In this document: one piece after another, positions 39,201-51,874 of the stretch
Numbering within the stretch: the first letter of the stretch is position 1
How the letters are laid out: every line of letters starts with the position of its first letter
Assembly: GCF_014805685.1 (NCBI RefSeq)
Contig: NC_060906.1
Span: 6,726,060-6,790,059, forward strand
Direction: 5' to 3'
Source of the DNA: Silurus meridionalis
Lineage: Eukaryota > Chordata > Actinopteri > Siluriformes > Siluridae
DNA length: 64,000 nucleotides
Made by a program: the position numbers and the translations under genes
Notes under the pieces: model-generated
What the model saw: only the letters and a program-made list of their open reading frames with translations
Told to the model about the DNA's origin: nothing
Database searches by the model: none

Positions 39201-42063
39201 GTCAAGCAAAACAAGTAAGGAGACAAAACCCTGATCAGAGGCCAATAACAGGTCATTTACCACCTTAACTAGCGCCGTCTCTGTGCTATGATGAGGCCGA
39301 AATCCTGACTGATACATTTCAAAATGTTATTCATAAGTAGATGTGAGCAAAACTGCTGTGCTACAACCTTTTCTAAAATTTTGGATATAAAGGGGAGACT
39401 TGATATTGGTCTGTAGTTGGACAGCTGACAGGGTGAAGGTCAGGTTTCCTAATTAGGGGGTGGATAACTGCCAGTTTGAAGGATTTAGGTACATAACCAG
39501 TGCTAATGGAAGAGTTTATTATTTTTAAAACAGGTTCAATTACCTCTGGAGTTATCTGTTTAAAGAAACTTGTAGGCAAGGGATCGAGAATGCAGGTTGA
39601 TGATTTTGATGAGGAGATTAATGAAATTAAGTCATTCTCATGAATAGGAGTGAAGCTTTGTAGTTGATTGTCTGCTATAATTACACTGCTGTCTACAGGG
39701 TTACTTGTAAAATAATTTGGATTTATATTAACCGCCTGGATTTCTTGCCTGATGTTTTCAATTTTATTATTAAAAAAGTTCATGAAATCATTACTACCTA
39801 TTGATGGTGTGCATGTTAGTGCAGTGCTTTTATTCCCTGTTAATTTTGCTACCGTGCTGAATAAAAATCTAGGATTATGCTTGTTATTTTCTATGAGGGT
39901 GGAGAAATATGCTGATCTAGCAGCACTAAGAGATTTTCTATAATTTAAGAGGCTCTCCTTCCATGCTATTTGAAATACTGTTAATTTTGTTTGACGCCAT
40001 TTACGTTCTGATTTTCGAGTGGTCTGTTTTAAGGTGCGCGTATGATCATTATACCACTGTGCTAATTTTTTCTCTCTGATCATTTTGGTCTTAAGGGGAG
40101 CTACATTATCTAGAGTGTAAAGTAACGTTGATTCTAGGTATTCAGTGGCCCAGTCGAGCTTTGCGGGGTCCGACAGAGATCTAATTAATATCGTAATTTC
40201 TGAAAGATTATTGATAAAACGAGCTGCTGTAGCTGACGTGAAAGTACGCTTAACACGGTAACGTGGTGAGGTAGAAATGCAAGGACTGAGGCAGATTTTA
40301 GAAGAGATGAGAAGTTTTTATTTTTAATCCAAATGTTAACAAGAGGTTTAGGTCTGGAGAAATACTTGGCCACTCCATCATCTTCAGCTTCCTCAGCAAA
40401 GCAGTTGTCATCTTGCTGCTGTGTTTGGGTTCATTATTATGTCGGAAAACATAATGTTGACGCACAGCACTCGACGTTTTTAATGGACCCTTGTGAGACC
40501 TGTTCTGAGTGGAACCCGTCTTGGAAAACCTCTTTTCAGGTTGTTATAGATCTAATAGCCTTTCAAATCTTTAGAGAGTCTTTGCCATGAGGTGCCATGT
40601 TGAACATTCAGTGGTCAGTATGAGAGGATTGTACTCAAAGCACCACATTTTAACTTCTCTAAAACAAAATACACAATTTTGTATGGTCCTGTCAAGCAGA
40701 CAAAAACATGAATGTGATGAATTGGACGTGTGGCTTTGCATGATTACATGCCGTACAGCTGTTATCACTTTTGTTGGCAGTGATTTAGACAATAACAGCT
40801 GTATGCATATTGATACTCTAAAATATATCCAAGTTTCATGTCTGTAGTATTGTCCCTTGAGAAGATCTAATAAAATGGTTGCCAAAATGTTTGGGGTGTA
40901 CTTACTTTTGTGAAATACTGTATGTTGATAAATCATTTTCATAGACAAATAGAATGTGGCCGATGAAGCATTGTAGTTTCGGTTAAACAGACTGACAGGC
41001 TGTGGTAGTTTGGGAATAAATGAGCATGGCGGCAGATGCAGTACCAAAACTTTCCTGTGAACAACTTCTACACTCCAATTTTTGATTCTGGGGCAGTTTT
41101 CCTTGTAGGAGCTCCGACGGCTCTCAGAAACACTGCGACTGCAAACAAATTCCACAAAGAACTGCTGCGTTTTTTGATTTACGCGTATTCGAGTACGGCC
41201 AGTTGGCACTTTGTTCCACTCTCTTTAACACACTAATGCCAACACGACTTTCTGATCGAAGTTTAGGTGGCAGCGTGACACACTTTCTTTCTGTGCGGAA
41301 ATCTGCTTTCAATTCTTTCAGCTACATGCTGCATCCATTTAGTTCCAACAGCTTGTAAATGGCTTTCATATGGTTATCCTGAAGTAAAAGCACAGTGAGG
41401 AGACACTCATTTATCCTGTGGATTCCTGTAGAAGAGCTGGGACGATATTAGGCAGCAAGTTAACAGTCGGGTTTTGAAGCTGATGAGTTAAAAACGGGAA
41501 AAATGGGCAAGAATTTTGGAATAGATTGTGATGTCTAGACGCCTAGACGACTGGGTCAGTGCTTCTTCAGAGCAGAAGGTGTTGTGAGGTGTTTACAGTA
41601 TACAGGTTTTTTTGTATCTATCAAAAGAAAGGCTCGCTGATGTGTGTGATGAACGAAAACAAGCCGATCTGTTCCGATCCCACAGAGGAGATTCTGAAGC
41701 ACAAGCCGCTGAGAAAGTTACTGGTTCTGATAGAAAGGAGTCTCAATATACACAAATGTACATATTTAAAAGCCTACATGTGACTCATCTTCAGCTGTGT
41801 GTCTCAGAAGAGTGAAATGCGTGTGATTAAAATATAGCTTTTTGTTTTTTCCCCCCACAGAAAGTGTGATTAAAGACAAAGAGTTTGAGGTGATGATGCA
41901 GATCGACTGTGAGGTCATGGACACCAGGATCCTTCACATCAAGTCCTCCAGTATCCCACCCATCCTGCGGGTCAACGAAACCGATGCTGATTCGTTCTAC
42001 CACTCTGCCCCTTCTAACAGTCATGCTTCACCACCTGTTGGCGTTCTCATGGGCTCTGCTTGA
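3375..42063 (+). CDS. atf6: ATF6 (alpha), ER-stress bZIP transcription factor, 16 coding exons
   Basis: Membrane-tethered transcription factor of the unfolded protein response. On ER stress it moves to the Golgi, is cut by Site-1 and Site-2 proteases, and its N-terminal part activates chaperone genes. Coding exons: 3375-3483, 5159-5235, 6413-6494, 6651-6748, 11941-12067, 12174-12371 (or 12377), 14821-15008, 26147-26332, 26496-26587, 27446-27550, 27654-27782, 28307-28406, 32269-32336, 33016-33127, 37116-37200, 41861-42063. All phases join in frame to 652 or 654 aa (human about 670). Seen: acidic [11 protein letters not shown] near residue 43; bZIP about 298-355; membrane helix about 368-385 with NVVP (the Site-2 NxxP); RHLL at 405-408 (Site-1 motif); lumenal FYVISFRR and VMMQIDC motifs shared with ATF6A rather than ATF6B. 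OLFML2B lies tail-to-tail downstream, as in human 1q23. The start at 3375 has A at -3; Met21 is an alternative. Introns total about 37 kb and are rich in transposons. Confidence 0.95.
3492..4315. repeat. Pyrimidine-rich degenerate satellite in ATF6 intron 1
   Basis: Starts as short TCATCACA repeats and passes into repeats of about 10 and 20 bases such as CTCCTCACACTTCCTCACAG. The plus strand is nearly free of G. It keeps a long open frame that is a repeat artefact continuing from exon 1. Confidence 0.9.
4575..5090 (-). mobile_element. LINE fragment with its 3' tail, minus strand
   Basis: 3'UTR-like sequence (tgtatttgtattgcgctttt, then gaaaccttgagaggaaccag) is followed by a minus-strand RT piece ([39 protein letters not shown]). 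The same family recurs at 38.1-40.3 kb. It is internally deleted. Confidence 0.8.
5159..5235 (+). CDS. atf6: ATF6 coding exon 2, acidic activation segment
   Basis: The exon follows a ctgttcag acceptor and ends TAT|gtaagt. It adds 25 residues including [19 protein letters not shown], an acidic and hydrophobic stretch typical of the ATF6 transactivation region. A CA microsatellite starts 18 bases after the donor. Confidence 0.88.
5254..5304. repeat. (CA)n microsatellite
   Basis: About 25 CA units 18 bases after the ATF6 exon 2 donor. Confidence 0.97.
5320..5860 (-). mobile_element. Degenerate Tc1-like element, minus strand
   Basis: Phrases such as gaatgcaatgatttgcaaat, ggaatgttgtcccatt and ctgcagaacagttttccac match the better preserved Tc1 element at 61.07-62.66 kb in order and orientation. 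No intact inverted repeats remain. Confidence 0.75.
5905..6060. mobile_element. hAT-like terminal fragment
   Basis: ccaggggtctccaacctttt followed by caccacggaccagtttcatg resembles one end of the non-autonomous hAT family seen at 18.1 and 19.7 kb (ggggtccccaaact). The other end was not found. Confidence 0.45.
6413..6494 (+). CDS. atf6: ATF6 coding exon 3
   Basis: The acceptor is ttcccag and the donor ACAG|gtacag. It encodes [16 protein letters not shown] and continues the acidic N-terminal region, comparable to the NLDFDLDLMPW segment of human ATF6. It ends in phase 1. Confidence 0.9.
6651..6748 (+). CDS. atf6: ATF6 coding exon 4, Ser/Pro-rich
   Basis: The acceptor is acctgcag and the donor CTG|gtaggc. 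The Ser/Pro-rich segment [18 protein letters not shown] resembles the human LSPASSSYSVSSPRS stretch. It ends in phase 0, 12 bases before a GT-rich microsatellite. Confidence 0.9.
6761..6858. repeat. (GT)n with GTCT/GTTT variants
   Basis: An imperfect GT microsatellite immediately after ATF6 exon 4. Confidence 0.95.
6860..7750. other. ATF6 intron 4, nothing recognised
   Basis: Unique-looking AT-rich intron sequence with no RNA or coding signal that I can support. Confidence 0.4.
7754..7822. repeat. (GT)n microsatellite
   Basis: About 34 uninterrupted GT units in ATF6 intron 4. Confidence 0.97.
7823..9325. other. ATF6 intron 4, AT-rich, nothing recognised
   Basis: Mostly AT-rich intron sequence; no family resemblance in short open frames on either strand. 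Confidence 0.4.
9330..9810 (-). mobile_element. Degenerate Tc1-like remnant
   Basis: ggctcattcttctttacagtg and ttgaggtttatgcacagctctc are the reverse complement of a plus-strand Tc1 remnant at 21.71-21.80 kb. Later phrases (gacttgcaactgcaaaac-like) also fit a Tc1 body. No frame or ends survive. Confidence 0.6.
9811..10550. other. ATF6 intron 4, nothing recognised
   Basis: AT-rich intron. A short palindrome (gcagctgcagg, 4-base gap, cctgcagctgc) lies near 10146. No coding or RNA signal. Confidence 0.4.
10565..10822 (-). mobile_element. L2 LINE 3'-end fragment
   Basis: ccagaatgacttacaaaagtgctt matches the L2-type tail near 500, and cctccaccccagtgccagaacag matches the 3' coding end near 740. 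This fragment leads straight into the minisatellite, whose unit may have arisen at its broken end. Confidence 0.6.
10823..11822. repeat. 1-kb minisatellite, unit about 30 bp
   Basis: Roughly 30 to 35 tandem copies of a unit near GGTACAGTGATGGAGGATGG plus AGGGATGAGT, with variants lacking 9-12 bases. The unit length is a multiple of three, so open frames of [10 protein letters not shown] repeats appear by chance. Located in ATF6 intron 4. Confidence 0.97.
11941..12067 (+). CDS. atf6: ATF6 coding exon 5, Ser-rich with basic end
   Basis: The acceptor is tctgtgcag and the donor AAAG|gtaatc, phase 1. It encodes a Ser/Pro-rich run ([15 protein letters not shown]) and then a lysine-rich tail ([12 protein letters not shown]), the same order as in human ATF6. 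The preceding intron contains a 1-kb minisatellite. Confidence 0.9.
12174..12371 (+). CDS. atf6: ATF6 coding exon 6 (alternative end 12377)
   Basis: The exon opens after tttcttatag and encodes SIQPKPL and [12 protein letters not shown], matching the human SIQPKPLLL and AKTIIIQTVPT segments. Two in-frame donors compete. GGAG|gcaagg at 12371 is a GC donor with good downstream consensus. AAGG|gttcag at 12377 is a GT donor with weak consensus that keeps the Lys-Gly aligned with human PTKGQ. The protein differs by two residues. Confidence 0.88.
12460..12640 (-). mobile_element. hAT-like non-autonomous fragment
   Basis: tttctgggttgcgcctgc and gagagcggcctctagaggc are the reverse complement of sequence at 24.70-24.75 kb and related to 18.44 kb. 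One interspersed family, probably hAT-derived. Confidence 0.55.
12840..13110 (-). mobile_element. LINE 3'-tail copy, minus strand
   Basis: attcaattcagttaaatttt, cattgttactaagcagcttt and gaaacctttagaggaaccag follow the order of the LINE 3'UTR at 38.11-38.34 kb, with substantial decay. Confidence 0.75.
13653..13733. repeat. (TA)n microsatellite
   Basis: About 40 TA units in ATF6 intron 6; palindromic and potentially cruciform. Confidence 0.97.
14080..14285 (+). mobile_element. LINE 3'-tail copy, plus strand
   Basis: gtctggttcctctcaaggtt, tctgtgtaaagctgctctga and tgttaaaaat are the reverse complement of the LINE 3'UTR/tail at 38.1 kb. Confidence 0.75.
14821..15008 (+). CDS. atf6: ATF6 coding exon 7
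   Basis: The acceptor is ctctgctcag and the donor GATGAT|gtaagt. The 62 residues include [20 protein letters not shown], close to the human LLSQPTVVQLQAPGVLPS region. It ends LRNPSSDDD just before the bZIP. The following intron is about 11 kb. Confidence 0.92.
15009..15419. other. ATF6 intron 7 start, nothing recognised
   Basis: Ordinary intron sequence without recognisable repeats or RNA. Confidence 0.4.
15420..15800 (-). pseudogene. hAT (ZBED-type) transposase remnant, minus strand
   Basis: Minus-strand translation of 15470-15540 reads [20 protein letters not shown] followed by a frame-broken [13 protein letters not shown] stretch, the TDNAANM...AHTLNL signature of hAT transposases. Further minus-strand pieces ([13 protein letters not shown]) upstream also fit. 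Frameshifts and stops make it a pseudogene. It may be a relic of the source of the short hAT-like elements nearby. Confidence 0.7.
16075..16165. repeat. Dispersed repeat shared with 44.92-45.00 kb
   Basis: ttccgaaggcctcgtggcag, then a gap, then ggctgaaatctta, and an almost parallel sequence in an OLFML2B intron (tctgaaggcctcatggcag, ggctgaaatctga). Class unknown. Confidence 0.7.
16165..18120. other. ATF6 intron 7, nothing recognised
   Basis: AT-rich intron sequence. I found no coding, RNA or clear mobile-element signal. Confidence 0.4.
18135..18480. mobile_element. Non-autonomous hAT-like element
   Basis: Begins ggggtccccagacttg and shares the internal cagcgctctccgtgcagc block and a gaggccgctctcg block with the element at 19.7 kb. 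The right end is not clear. Confidence 0.65.
18687..18728. repeat. (CA)n microsatellite
   Basis: About 21 CA units in ATF6 intron 7. Confidence 0.96.
18880..19697. other. ATF6 intron 7, nothing recognised
   Basis: Includes a pyrimidine-rich stretch near 19.04-19.12 kb; no other structure that I can support. Confidence 0.4.
19706..20497. mobile_element. Non-autonomous hAT element with target duplication
   Basis: The left end is taggggtccccaaact and the right end agtttgggggccactg, imperfect inverted termini of the hAT/Charlie kind. They are flanked by GTCTCACT (19698-19705) and GTCTCGCT (20498-20505), an 8-bp target duplication with one change. No transposase. It contains a long internal foldback. 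Confidence 0.8.
19988..20157. repeat. Long foldback inside the hAT element
   Basis: Arms 20018-20066 and 20079-20127 are reverse complements over 49 bases with two mismatches and a 12-base loop. With a few indels the pairing extends outward to about 79 bases per arm (19988-20066 and 20079-20157). Confidence 0.93.
20830..21005 (+). mobile_element. tRNA-derived SINE
   Basis: gtggtagctcagtaggtta is a box A and ggttaggggttcaatgccc a box B, arranged as in a tRNA-like SINE head. It is followed by the body (ccaagctgctactgtttgacg, cttaacccactctgcttc) and a tail. It does not fold into a working tRNA: the 3' half leaves tRNA sequence after box B. Confidence 0.75.
21125..21320 (+). mobile_element. LINE 3'-tail copy, plus strand
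   Basis: gggttccctttcgagtctgg, ttcctctcaaggttctttcc, gtaaagctgcttgagacaat: the reverse complement of the 38.1-kb LINE tail. Confidence 0.8.
21480..21850 (+). pseudogene. Tc1-like transposase C-terminal remnant
   Basis: acaggacaatgatcccaagcac encodes the QDNDPKH block around the second catalytic Asp of Tc1 transposases, followed by a broken SPDLNP region (aaagtccggacctcaatcca). Stops and shifts disable it. Confidence 0.75.
21955..22062. repeat. Periodic AAAGTC/ATGAGA repeat, left part
   Basis: Loose repeats of the type agattaaagtcattacaatatgaga. The same periodic sequence continues at 23.08-23.19 kb, suggesting the Tc1 element between them was inserted into it. Confidence 0.6.
22064..23085 (-). 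mobile_element. Tc1/mariner element, minus strand, decayed
   Basis: Starts cactgcatgtccaaaaaaaa after a TA, with ttttgttggaccacctttag, typical of fish Tc1 elements. At the far end the minus strand encodes an N-terminal helix-turn-helix ([20 protein letters not shown]). The transposase is broken throughout, and no matching terminal repeat is seen on the right. Confidence 0.75.
23086..23650. repeat. Periodic AAAGTC repeat, right part and inverted copy
   Basis: 23.09-23.19 kb continues the repeat seen left of the Tc1 element (gattaaagtcgcagcaatatgag). 23.53-23.64 kb holds the opposite orientation (gcaatactgtgacttttctcc, cgattttattctcataatc). Confidence 0.55.
24490..24770. mobile_element. hAT-like non-autonomous fragment
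   Basis: Shares gaaaatgggctaaatgatt with 18.29 kb and catctagaggttgctctc plus the gcaacccggaaaaac end with 12.47 kb in opposite orientation. Confidence 0.6.
24771..26146. other. ATF6 intron 7 end, nothing recognised
   Basis: Intron sequence up to the bZIP exon. Minor frames have no family resemblance. Confidence 0.4.
26147..26332 (+). CDS. atf6: ATF6 coding exon 8, bZIP domain
   Basis: This exon carries the DNA-binding and dimerisation domain. The basic region [20 protein letters not shown] fits the bZIP signature N-x7-R. It is followed by a heptad-like leucine zipper ([19 protein letters not shown]). It is nearly identical to human ATF6 except that Cys-Gln in the basic region is Ser-Leu. 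Acceptor tttctttcag, donor GAA|gtaggt. Confidence 0.97.
26496..26587 (+). CDS. atf6: ATF6 coding exon 9, transmembrane segment
   Basis: A basic stretch (APKRR) precedes a hydrophobic helix [18 protein letters not shown], the single membrane anchor. The NVVP near its lumenal end corresponds to the Asn and Pro needed for Site-2 cleavage in human ATF6. Acceptor gtgtttag, donor TTGAG|gtaaca, phase 2. Confidence 0.95.
26990..27245. repeat. Unclassified interspersed repeat
   Basis: ccatgctatgttttggatca, cagatcctttctttctccac. The same kind of sequence occurs at 27.86-28.03, partly at 34.48-34.56, and at 60.74-60.92 kb. Probably a DNA-transposon remnant. Confidence 0.55.
27446..27550 (+). CDS. atf6: ATF6 coding exon 10, Site-1 protease site
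   Basis: Contains [10 protein letters not shown] about 20 residues beyond the membrane helix, matching the RRHLLGFSAK Site-1 protease site of human ATF6. The RxxL core is intact; the preceding Arg is Ser here. Acceptor tttctgaag, donor CAAAA|gtgagt. Confidence 0.95.
27654..27782 (+). CDS. atf6: ATF6 coding exon 11, lumenal
   Basis: Encodes [13 protein letters not shown] and [14 protein letters not shown]. The PPCQP cysteine (about residue 453) matches the conserved human lumenal cysteine. A second cysteine (about 462) sits where human has Ser. NRT is a potential N-glycosylation site. Acceptor ttttactag, donor CTAAG|gttagt. Confidence 0.94.
27860..28035. repeat. Second copy of the unclassified repeat
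   Basis: ctttctccacacctttgcatcac, ttttacccctgttttgtgga, gctgttggtgatgt resemble the 60.8-kb copy. Located in ATF6 intron 11. Confidence 0.5.
28307..28406 (+). CDS. atf6: ATF6 coding exon 12, lumenal
   Basis: Contains [19 protein letters not shown], nearly the same as human [21 protein letters not shown] is a potential glycosylation site. Acceptor ttgtgtag, donor ACG|gtacga, phase 0. Confidence 0.95.
29053..31755 (-). mobile_element. RTE-like LINE, nearly full span, minus strand, inactive
   Basis: Minus-strand pieces in order from the 5' end: endonuclease start ([20 protein letters not shown]), endonuclease middle ([20 protein letters not shown]), linker, then reverse transcriptase ([53 protein letters not shown]), and the C-terminal block ([32 protein letters not shown]). 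The 3' end is GACCTCTAATGGGAGCAGCC followed by (GAA)n at 29061-29083. Several frameshifts and stops break it. Clade by resemblance only. Confidence 0.88.
31779..32072. repeat. Long inverted repeat next to ATF6 exon 13
   Basis: Arm 31779-31865 pairs with 31990-32072. A central 57-base block (aattttgtgtcatttttctt onward to gaacgtcacg) has one mismatch; the outer parts pair with small gaps. The spacer is about 124 bases. It lies between the LINE 5' end and exon 13. Confidence 0.9.
32269..32336 (+). CDS. atf6: ATF6 coding exon 13, lumenal
   Basis: A short 68-base exon encoding [20 protein letters not shown]; the TVQYT piece aligns with human AVQYTE. The acceptor is ccccaaag and the donor GAAAA|gtgagt. 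A long inverted repeat ends about 200 bases upstream. Confidence 0.9.
33016..33127 (+). CDS. atf6: ATF6 coding exon 14, lumenal
   Basis: Encodes [20 protein letters not shown] and [13 protein letters not shown], strongly conserved in the ATF6 lumenal domain. Acceptor gtttctag, donor CGCAGA|gtgagt, phase 0. Confidence 0.95.
33270..33400. repeat. Short GATGCAATACGATT-type repeat
   Basis: Several loose copies of gatgcaatacgattca and related words in ATF6 intron 14. Confidence 0.55.
34229..34286. repeat. (TA)n microsatellite
   Basis: About 29 TA units in ATF6 intron 14. Confidence 0.97.
34590..36694. other. ATF6 intron 14, nothing recognised
   Basis: Mostly unique AT-rich sequence with poly-T and a (CA)n run at 36195-36221. 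No other feature supported. Confidence 0.4.
36720..36935. mobile_element. Probable DNA-transposon fragment
   Basis: ggccacgtccacactttcatc, tctacgtttcggcctttcatcc and repeated cgaaaac words resemble a common fish non-autonomous DNA transposon with a ggccacgtccacac end. Identification is from memory of the pattern only. Confidence 0.4.
37116..37200 (+). CDS. atf6: ATF6 coding exon 15, lumenal
   Basis: Encodes [20 protein letters not shown], the highly conserved DHLLLPAT and RPKMS lumenal motif. Acceptor atttcccag, donor AAATG|gtgaga, phase 1. Confidence 0.95.
37895..38099 (-). mobile_element. Tc1-like element, left part (interrupted)
   Basis: gtgagtccacccgaaatg, then cttcatcctcctcggcatgg and cctccaccttccgcttgagg, antisense Tc1-like sequence. 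It breaks off at 38099 and resumes at 40351 on the far side of a LINE insertion. Confidence 0.8.
38106..40344 (-). mobile_element. LINE inserted in the Tc1 element, minus strand, 5'-truncated
   Basis: The 3' tail starts aattcaattcatttttattt at 38110. The minus strand encodes a linker and RT start ([56 protein letters not shown]), then [17 protein letters not shown] and [20 protein letters not shown]. It is flanked by a GGTTTA repeat (38100-38105 and 40345-40350). A large internal deletion removes most of the RT; a GA run lies at 38648-38670. Confidence 0.88.
40351..40925 (-). mobile_element. Tc1-like element, right part
   Basis: Continues the interrupted element: tggccactccatcatcttcag, gctgctgtgtttgggttcatta. 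It ends ttggggtgtacttacttttg followed by tgaaatactgta, a typical fish Tc1 terminus that resembles the left end near 37.90 kb. Confidence 0.78.
40926..41860. other. ATF6 intron 15 end, nothing recognised
   Basis: No repeat or gene that I can support. Confidence 0.4.
41861..42063 (+). CDS. atf6: ATF6 coding exon 16 and stop
   Basis: Encodes [20 protein letters not shown], where the cysteine (about residue 602) is the second conserved lumenal cysteine, then a divergent tail ending in TGA at 42061-42063. The following 3'UTR runs to a polyadenylation signal near 42533. Confidence 0.95.
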
Positions 42064-42532
42064 TAGCAGAAGAGCTTTTTGGAATTGGAGTACAATTGTA
42101 TAAAATCTAGGTAGAATTTGAGAAAACCACTCTGATTGAAAAATGACAAGTCCATTATTTCCCCTGCCCCCTTACCGCCCCTCACCGCCCCCTCACTGCC
42201 CCCCTCACTGCCCCAACACTTATTTTAGATGCATCTTAAAATCTGTAAGCTGTAATTATTAAAACTCTCAGGAAATAATATCTAGTTTGTGTTCAGGCTA
42301 CTCTGTTTCTAGGATCTTTGTGTATTTGGATCAAACAGAATTTATTTGAGCATTTCTTTTTCTGCACTGTGCCTACGTGTACTCATGAAGTTTTGTTTCC
42401 AAGCGTCCAGCAGGGCACATATGCAAACTTTTACATTCTTCGATTTTATGTACTAATTAATATATTGTGTAATTGTTACAAAGCATTTATTGAACTTCCC
42501 CATTTCTGATTTTCAAATTGAAGCGAAACGGA

Positions 42533-42538
42533 AATAAA
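42533..42538 (+). terminator. Polyadenylation signal of ATF6
   Basis: AATAAA about 470 bases after the ATF6 stop, followed by GT-rich sequence (gagtgtggcgtctttgtgat). It is the best placed signal for the end of the ATF6 transcript; no transcript evidence. Confidence 0.6.
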
Positions 42539-42559
42539 CACTGGACTATGAGTGTGGCG

Positions 42560-43985
42560 TCTTTGTGATGGTTCTTTGACTCCTGGTTTGTTTTACTGTA
42601 AAACGCAGATAAGATACAAAAGCAGACCACCACGTCTTCTTGTCAGCCGTGACATGGAGAATCAACTCCTTTCTAACATATCGAAAGCAATCCGGAAGAA
42701 AGAAATCTGCAGTAGAGCAACGATAAGTTGGAGTGTGGAGGATGACACATCTGTTATTTTCTTCCACTCTGATGACTAAAACATAAGTGACTGTATTTAA
42801 ACTACATGATTGTATGTGAACTCAAATGTGTTTGTAGACTCTGAGAAATAAGAATTCAGACACTTGGTTTTTTTATTTAATATACCTCCAGTTCATAAAT
42901 CGGTTTTTATCTCGCACAAATTTCGATCCAAAAAAAAAAACGACCATGGAACGAAAACATCCACAAAGCCATAGCAGAGATCTTCAAATCTGCAAGAAAG
43001 AAAAAAACGCTTGCAATCCCAAAGCTGTATATGGCAGCAAAAATTATGATGTGGTGTCCGAAAACTTTTTCCAATTAATTTTGTTTATATTAAGGCATAT
43101 GAATATATACTTTTATCTGCGGAAAATCAGAAGTCGGATGTTGGATGTACCGGAACAGAATAACTATATAACCAAACAATGTAAGTAAAACAAAAGTGAT
43201 CTGAAATATTAATGGTCATTTCTTTCACTGTAAACTGTATTTTTTAACTGTTGCAAATGCAGTGCAAAACAAAGTGACATTAGTATCATGAAGACATATA
43301 TCCACAGCATTATAACTCCAGAACTGTTGCCAAAAATTAAAATACTCCCATTTAATATTTGGAATTTCTACATAAAATTCAGAAAACAGCTGTTTGTTTG
43401 TTTTTTATTTGCATAGTAAAGTCAGGAAAGCAAAGCACCTTCAATTTCAAAATATCACAGGGTCACATCAAAGAACCACATGTGGAAGTGTGTGTCCTTG
43501 TAAATTCCGATTGATTTCAATCCTGGACCTTTCAGTTAGAAGCTGGTCGCCTCTGCCAGGAGGCCAAACATAGAGCTTCTAAAATGCTGATGAGCCAAAG
43601 CCATGAATCGAAGTTTTGAATGTCTGTGAGTTGAAGAGAAAAGTCCACATGCACACGGATTTGTTTAGTTTTTTTTATGGTGGAATGACGCAGAATCCTC
43701 AAAATCAACAACTATATTGAAATGGCATGTCAGAAGTTGCATTTTGGTACATTCTCCCAGAGAAGCAAGATTTTGCAGGTGGAAAATATTTTGCTCAATT
43801 TAATAAAGACGGCAATAATGGAGTTGACTGATAATAACCAGTAAGAAACATCAGCATATTGAGATATCAATATGCTGATATTATCAGGGATATCAGGGAT
43901 AATACAACAACGCAAAGTGGACTGCTCCACAGTCCAGATATCATACACATATATAAGCATTTCACCTCTGTAGAAGGATTCCAAT
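42560..43985. other. Interval between convergent ATF6 and OLFML2B
   Basis: About 1.4 kb that probably includes the OLFML2B 3'UTR. A small palindrome with 12-bp arms lies at 43849-43878 (atcagcatattg, caatatgctgat). No gene. Confidence 0.5.
43404..43409 (-). terminator. Possible polyadenylation signal of OLFML2B
   Basis: AATAAA on the minus strand about 580 bases after the OLFML2B stop, the nearest clear signal in the convergent interval. Another lies near 42875. The choice is a guess without transcripts. Confidence 0.35.
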
Positions 43986-50348
<6,363 letters not shown>

Positions 50349-51460
50349 CGCGGAGCCGCAAAGCGCTTTATTCTACACCGATTCTTTCGGAGAAGAAAAG
50401 GAAAGTACGGGACTGCTGATGTCCTCCTCTAGATCTTTTTTTTATTACAGAGAAAATGGGTCATGTATCTGAGTAGGTTCTGATCTGGTCCAGTCATTGG
50501 AAGGACAGAGACTGGACAATTCAGCGTTCTTAATGTTGTCCATATGAACAGGTGCGCGGACTGTCTGTGGTTTGAGGACAGAGAGACAGAAGCAGCCTGT
50601 TCCAGCTTGGAGAAAGTGAGAAGAGGAGGGAAGACTGCGGGAACTGGAGGGGGACAAGGAGTGGGTGGCAACATGGGATTACGCCAAGGACTTCTCCATC
50701 ATCACCCTGCACTCATCATCATCATCATCACCATCACAACCAGGGCATGGGTGAAGTGTGTGAGCATGAGACTTTCAACATCAGTTTCAGGTAATTTCAG
50801 CAAATTCGGCATTTTTTTCATGCACTTTAACCACCGGTGTGTTTTTTATTTCCACACGCGTCCAAAAGTGCGCTCCATAGCACCATAGCGCCATCTACTG
50901 AAATTTCCTACAAGCTGCATCATGCTGTGACGTATTTAGGCCTCGCAGGTGTTCAATCGTGTGTCAAGTATTTGTAAATGTACTTTTTACTCCATTATAT
51001 TTTACCTGACGAGTGTCACCAAGCTCTGAATATTTGGTTTTATTTTATCTAAAATAATTTACTTCACTTTTATATGTCCATTGAATATTAATGGTTCTTC
51101 TACTTTGTGACATGATTCTGTCATTGTTAATTGAAGCCCGTTTTTGAAAGTTTTTTTTTCTTCACTGTTTGGTTGGTTTGTTTTATTGTTTTGATGTTGG
51201 TTAATGAAGTGAGGTGTTTTATTTCCTAAAATTGAAATCAAACATCTCACAAATCAGCTGTTATTTTTTCTAACGCATGTCTTCGTTGTTGAGGACCAGT
51301 GCATCTTTGGGCCTATGTGCAATATGAGTACACTCAAGTACATATTAAAATTAGTGACTTTTAACCTGTGGTAGTTTTTTTCAATAAGATCTTTGCTTTT
51401 ACTCAAGTATGATTTTCAGATCTTCTTTGCACCTCTGGCAGGGTTCAGATTCACAAAGTC
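50349..51460. other. OLFML2B upstream region
   Basis: Would contain the OLFML2B promoter and leader. I see no clear TATA box. A (CAT)n-like run lies near 50715-50745. Confidence 0.4.
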
Positions 51461-51725
51461 AGTTGCACCTTCGAGTCGAGTTCAACATGCTCCTGAGGTA
51501 CCAGGGACCAGTGATCCTGTCTCCTTCTTCTCTTCTGTTCTGTCTGATTAGTTTGCCTGGGCTTCCTTTTGAGTCTGGTTCCTCTTAAGGGTTCTTCCAA
51601 ACACATTTATAGACACCAAACCTATACATTATTATAAAACTTTATTTCTGTGAAGCTGCTTTGAGAAACTGTCACCGCTGCTGATCATTTGCAGAGCATG
51701 TAAATGTACAATAAAATGTTCTTTT
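51460..51725 (+). mobile_element. LINE 3'-tail copy, plus strand
   Basis: acatgctcctgaggtaccag, cttttgagtctggttcctct and tctgtgaagctgctttgaga match the same LINE tail family in the reverse complement of the 38.1-kb copy. Confidence 0.78.
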
Positions 51726-51868
51726 TAGTAATCTAAAAGAAAGAAGAAAACAATATAAAGAAAACTTTTGTATGAGGTGTTTTTAAACTTCGGATCGACG
51801 GTGTACATTTCGGTTTATCAGTATGCAACAGATCAGTTATCTCACACCCGGCTGTTTAGACCTCTCTC

Positions 51869-51874
51869 TTTATT
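51869..51874 (-). terminator. Polyadenylation signal of SRP9
   Basis: AATAAA on the minus strand about 410 bases after the SRP9 stop. It is the best placed signal; the 3'UTR between shows no other feature. Confidence 0.5.
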
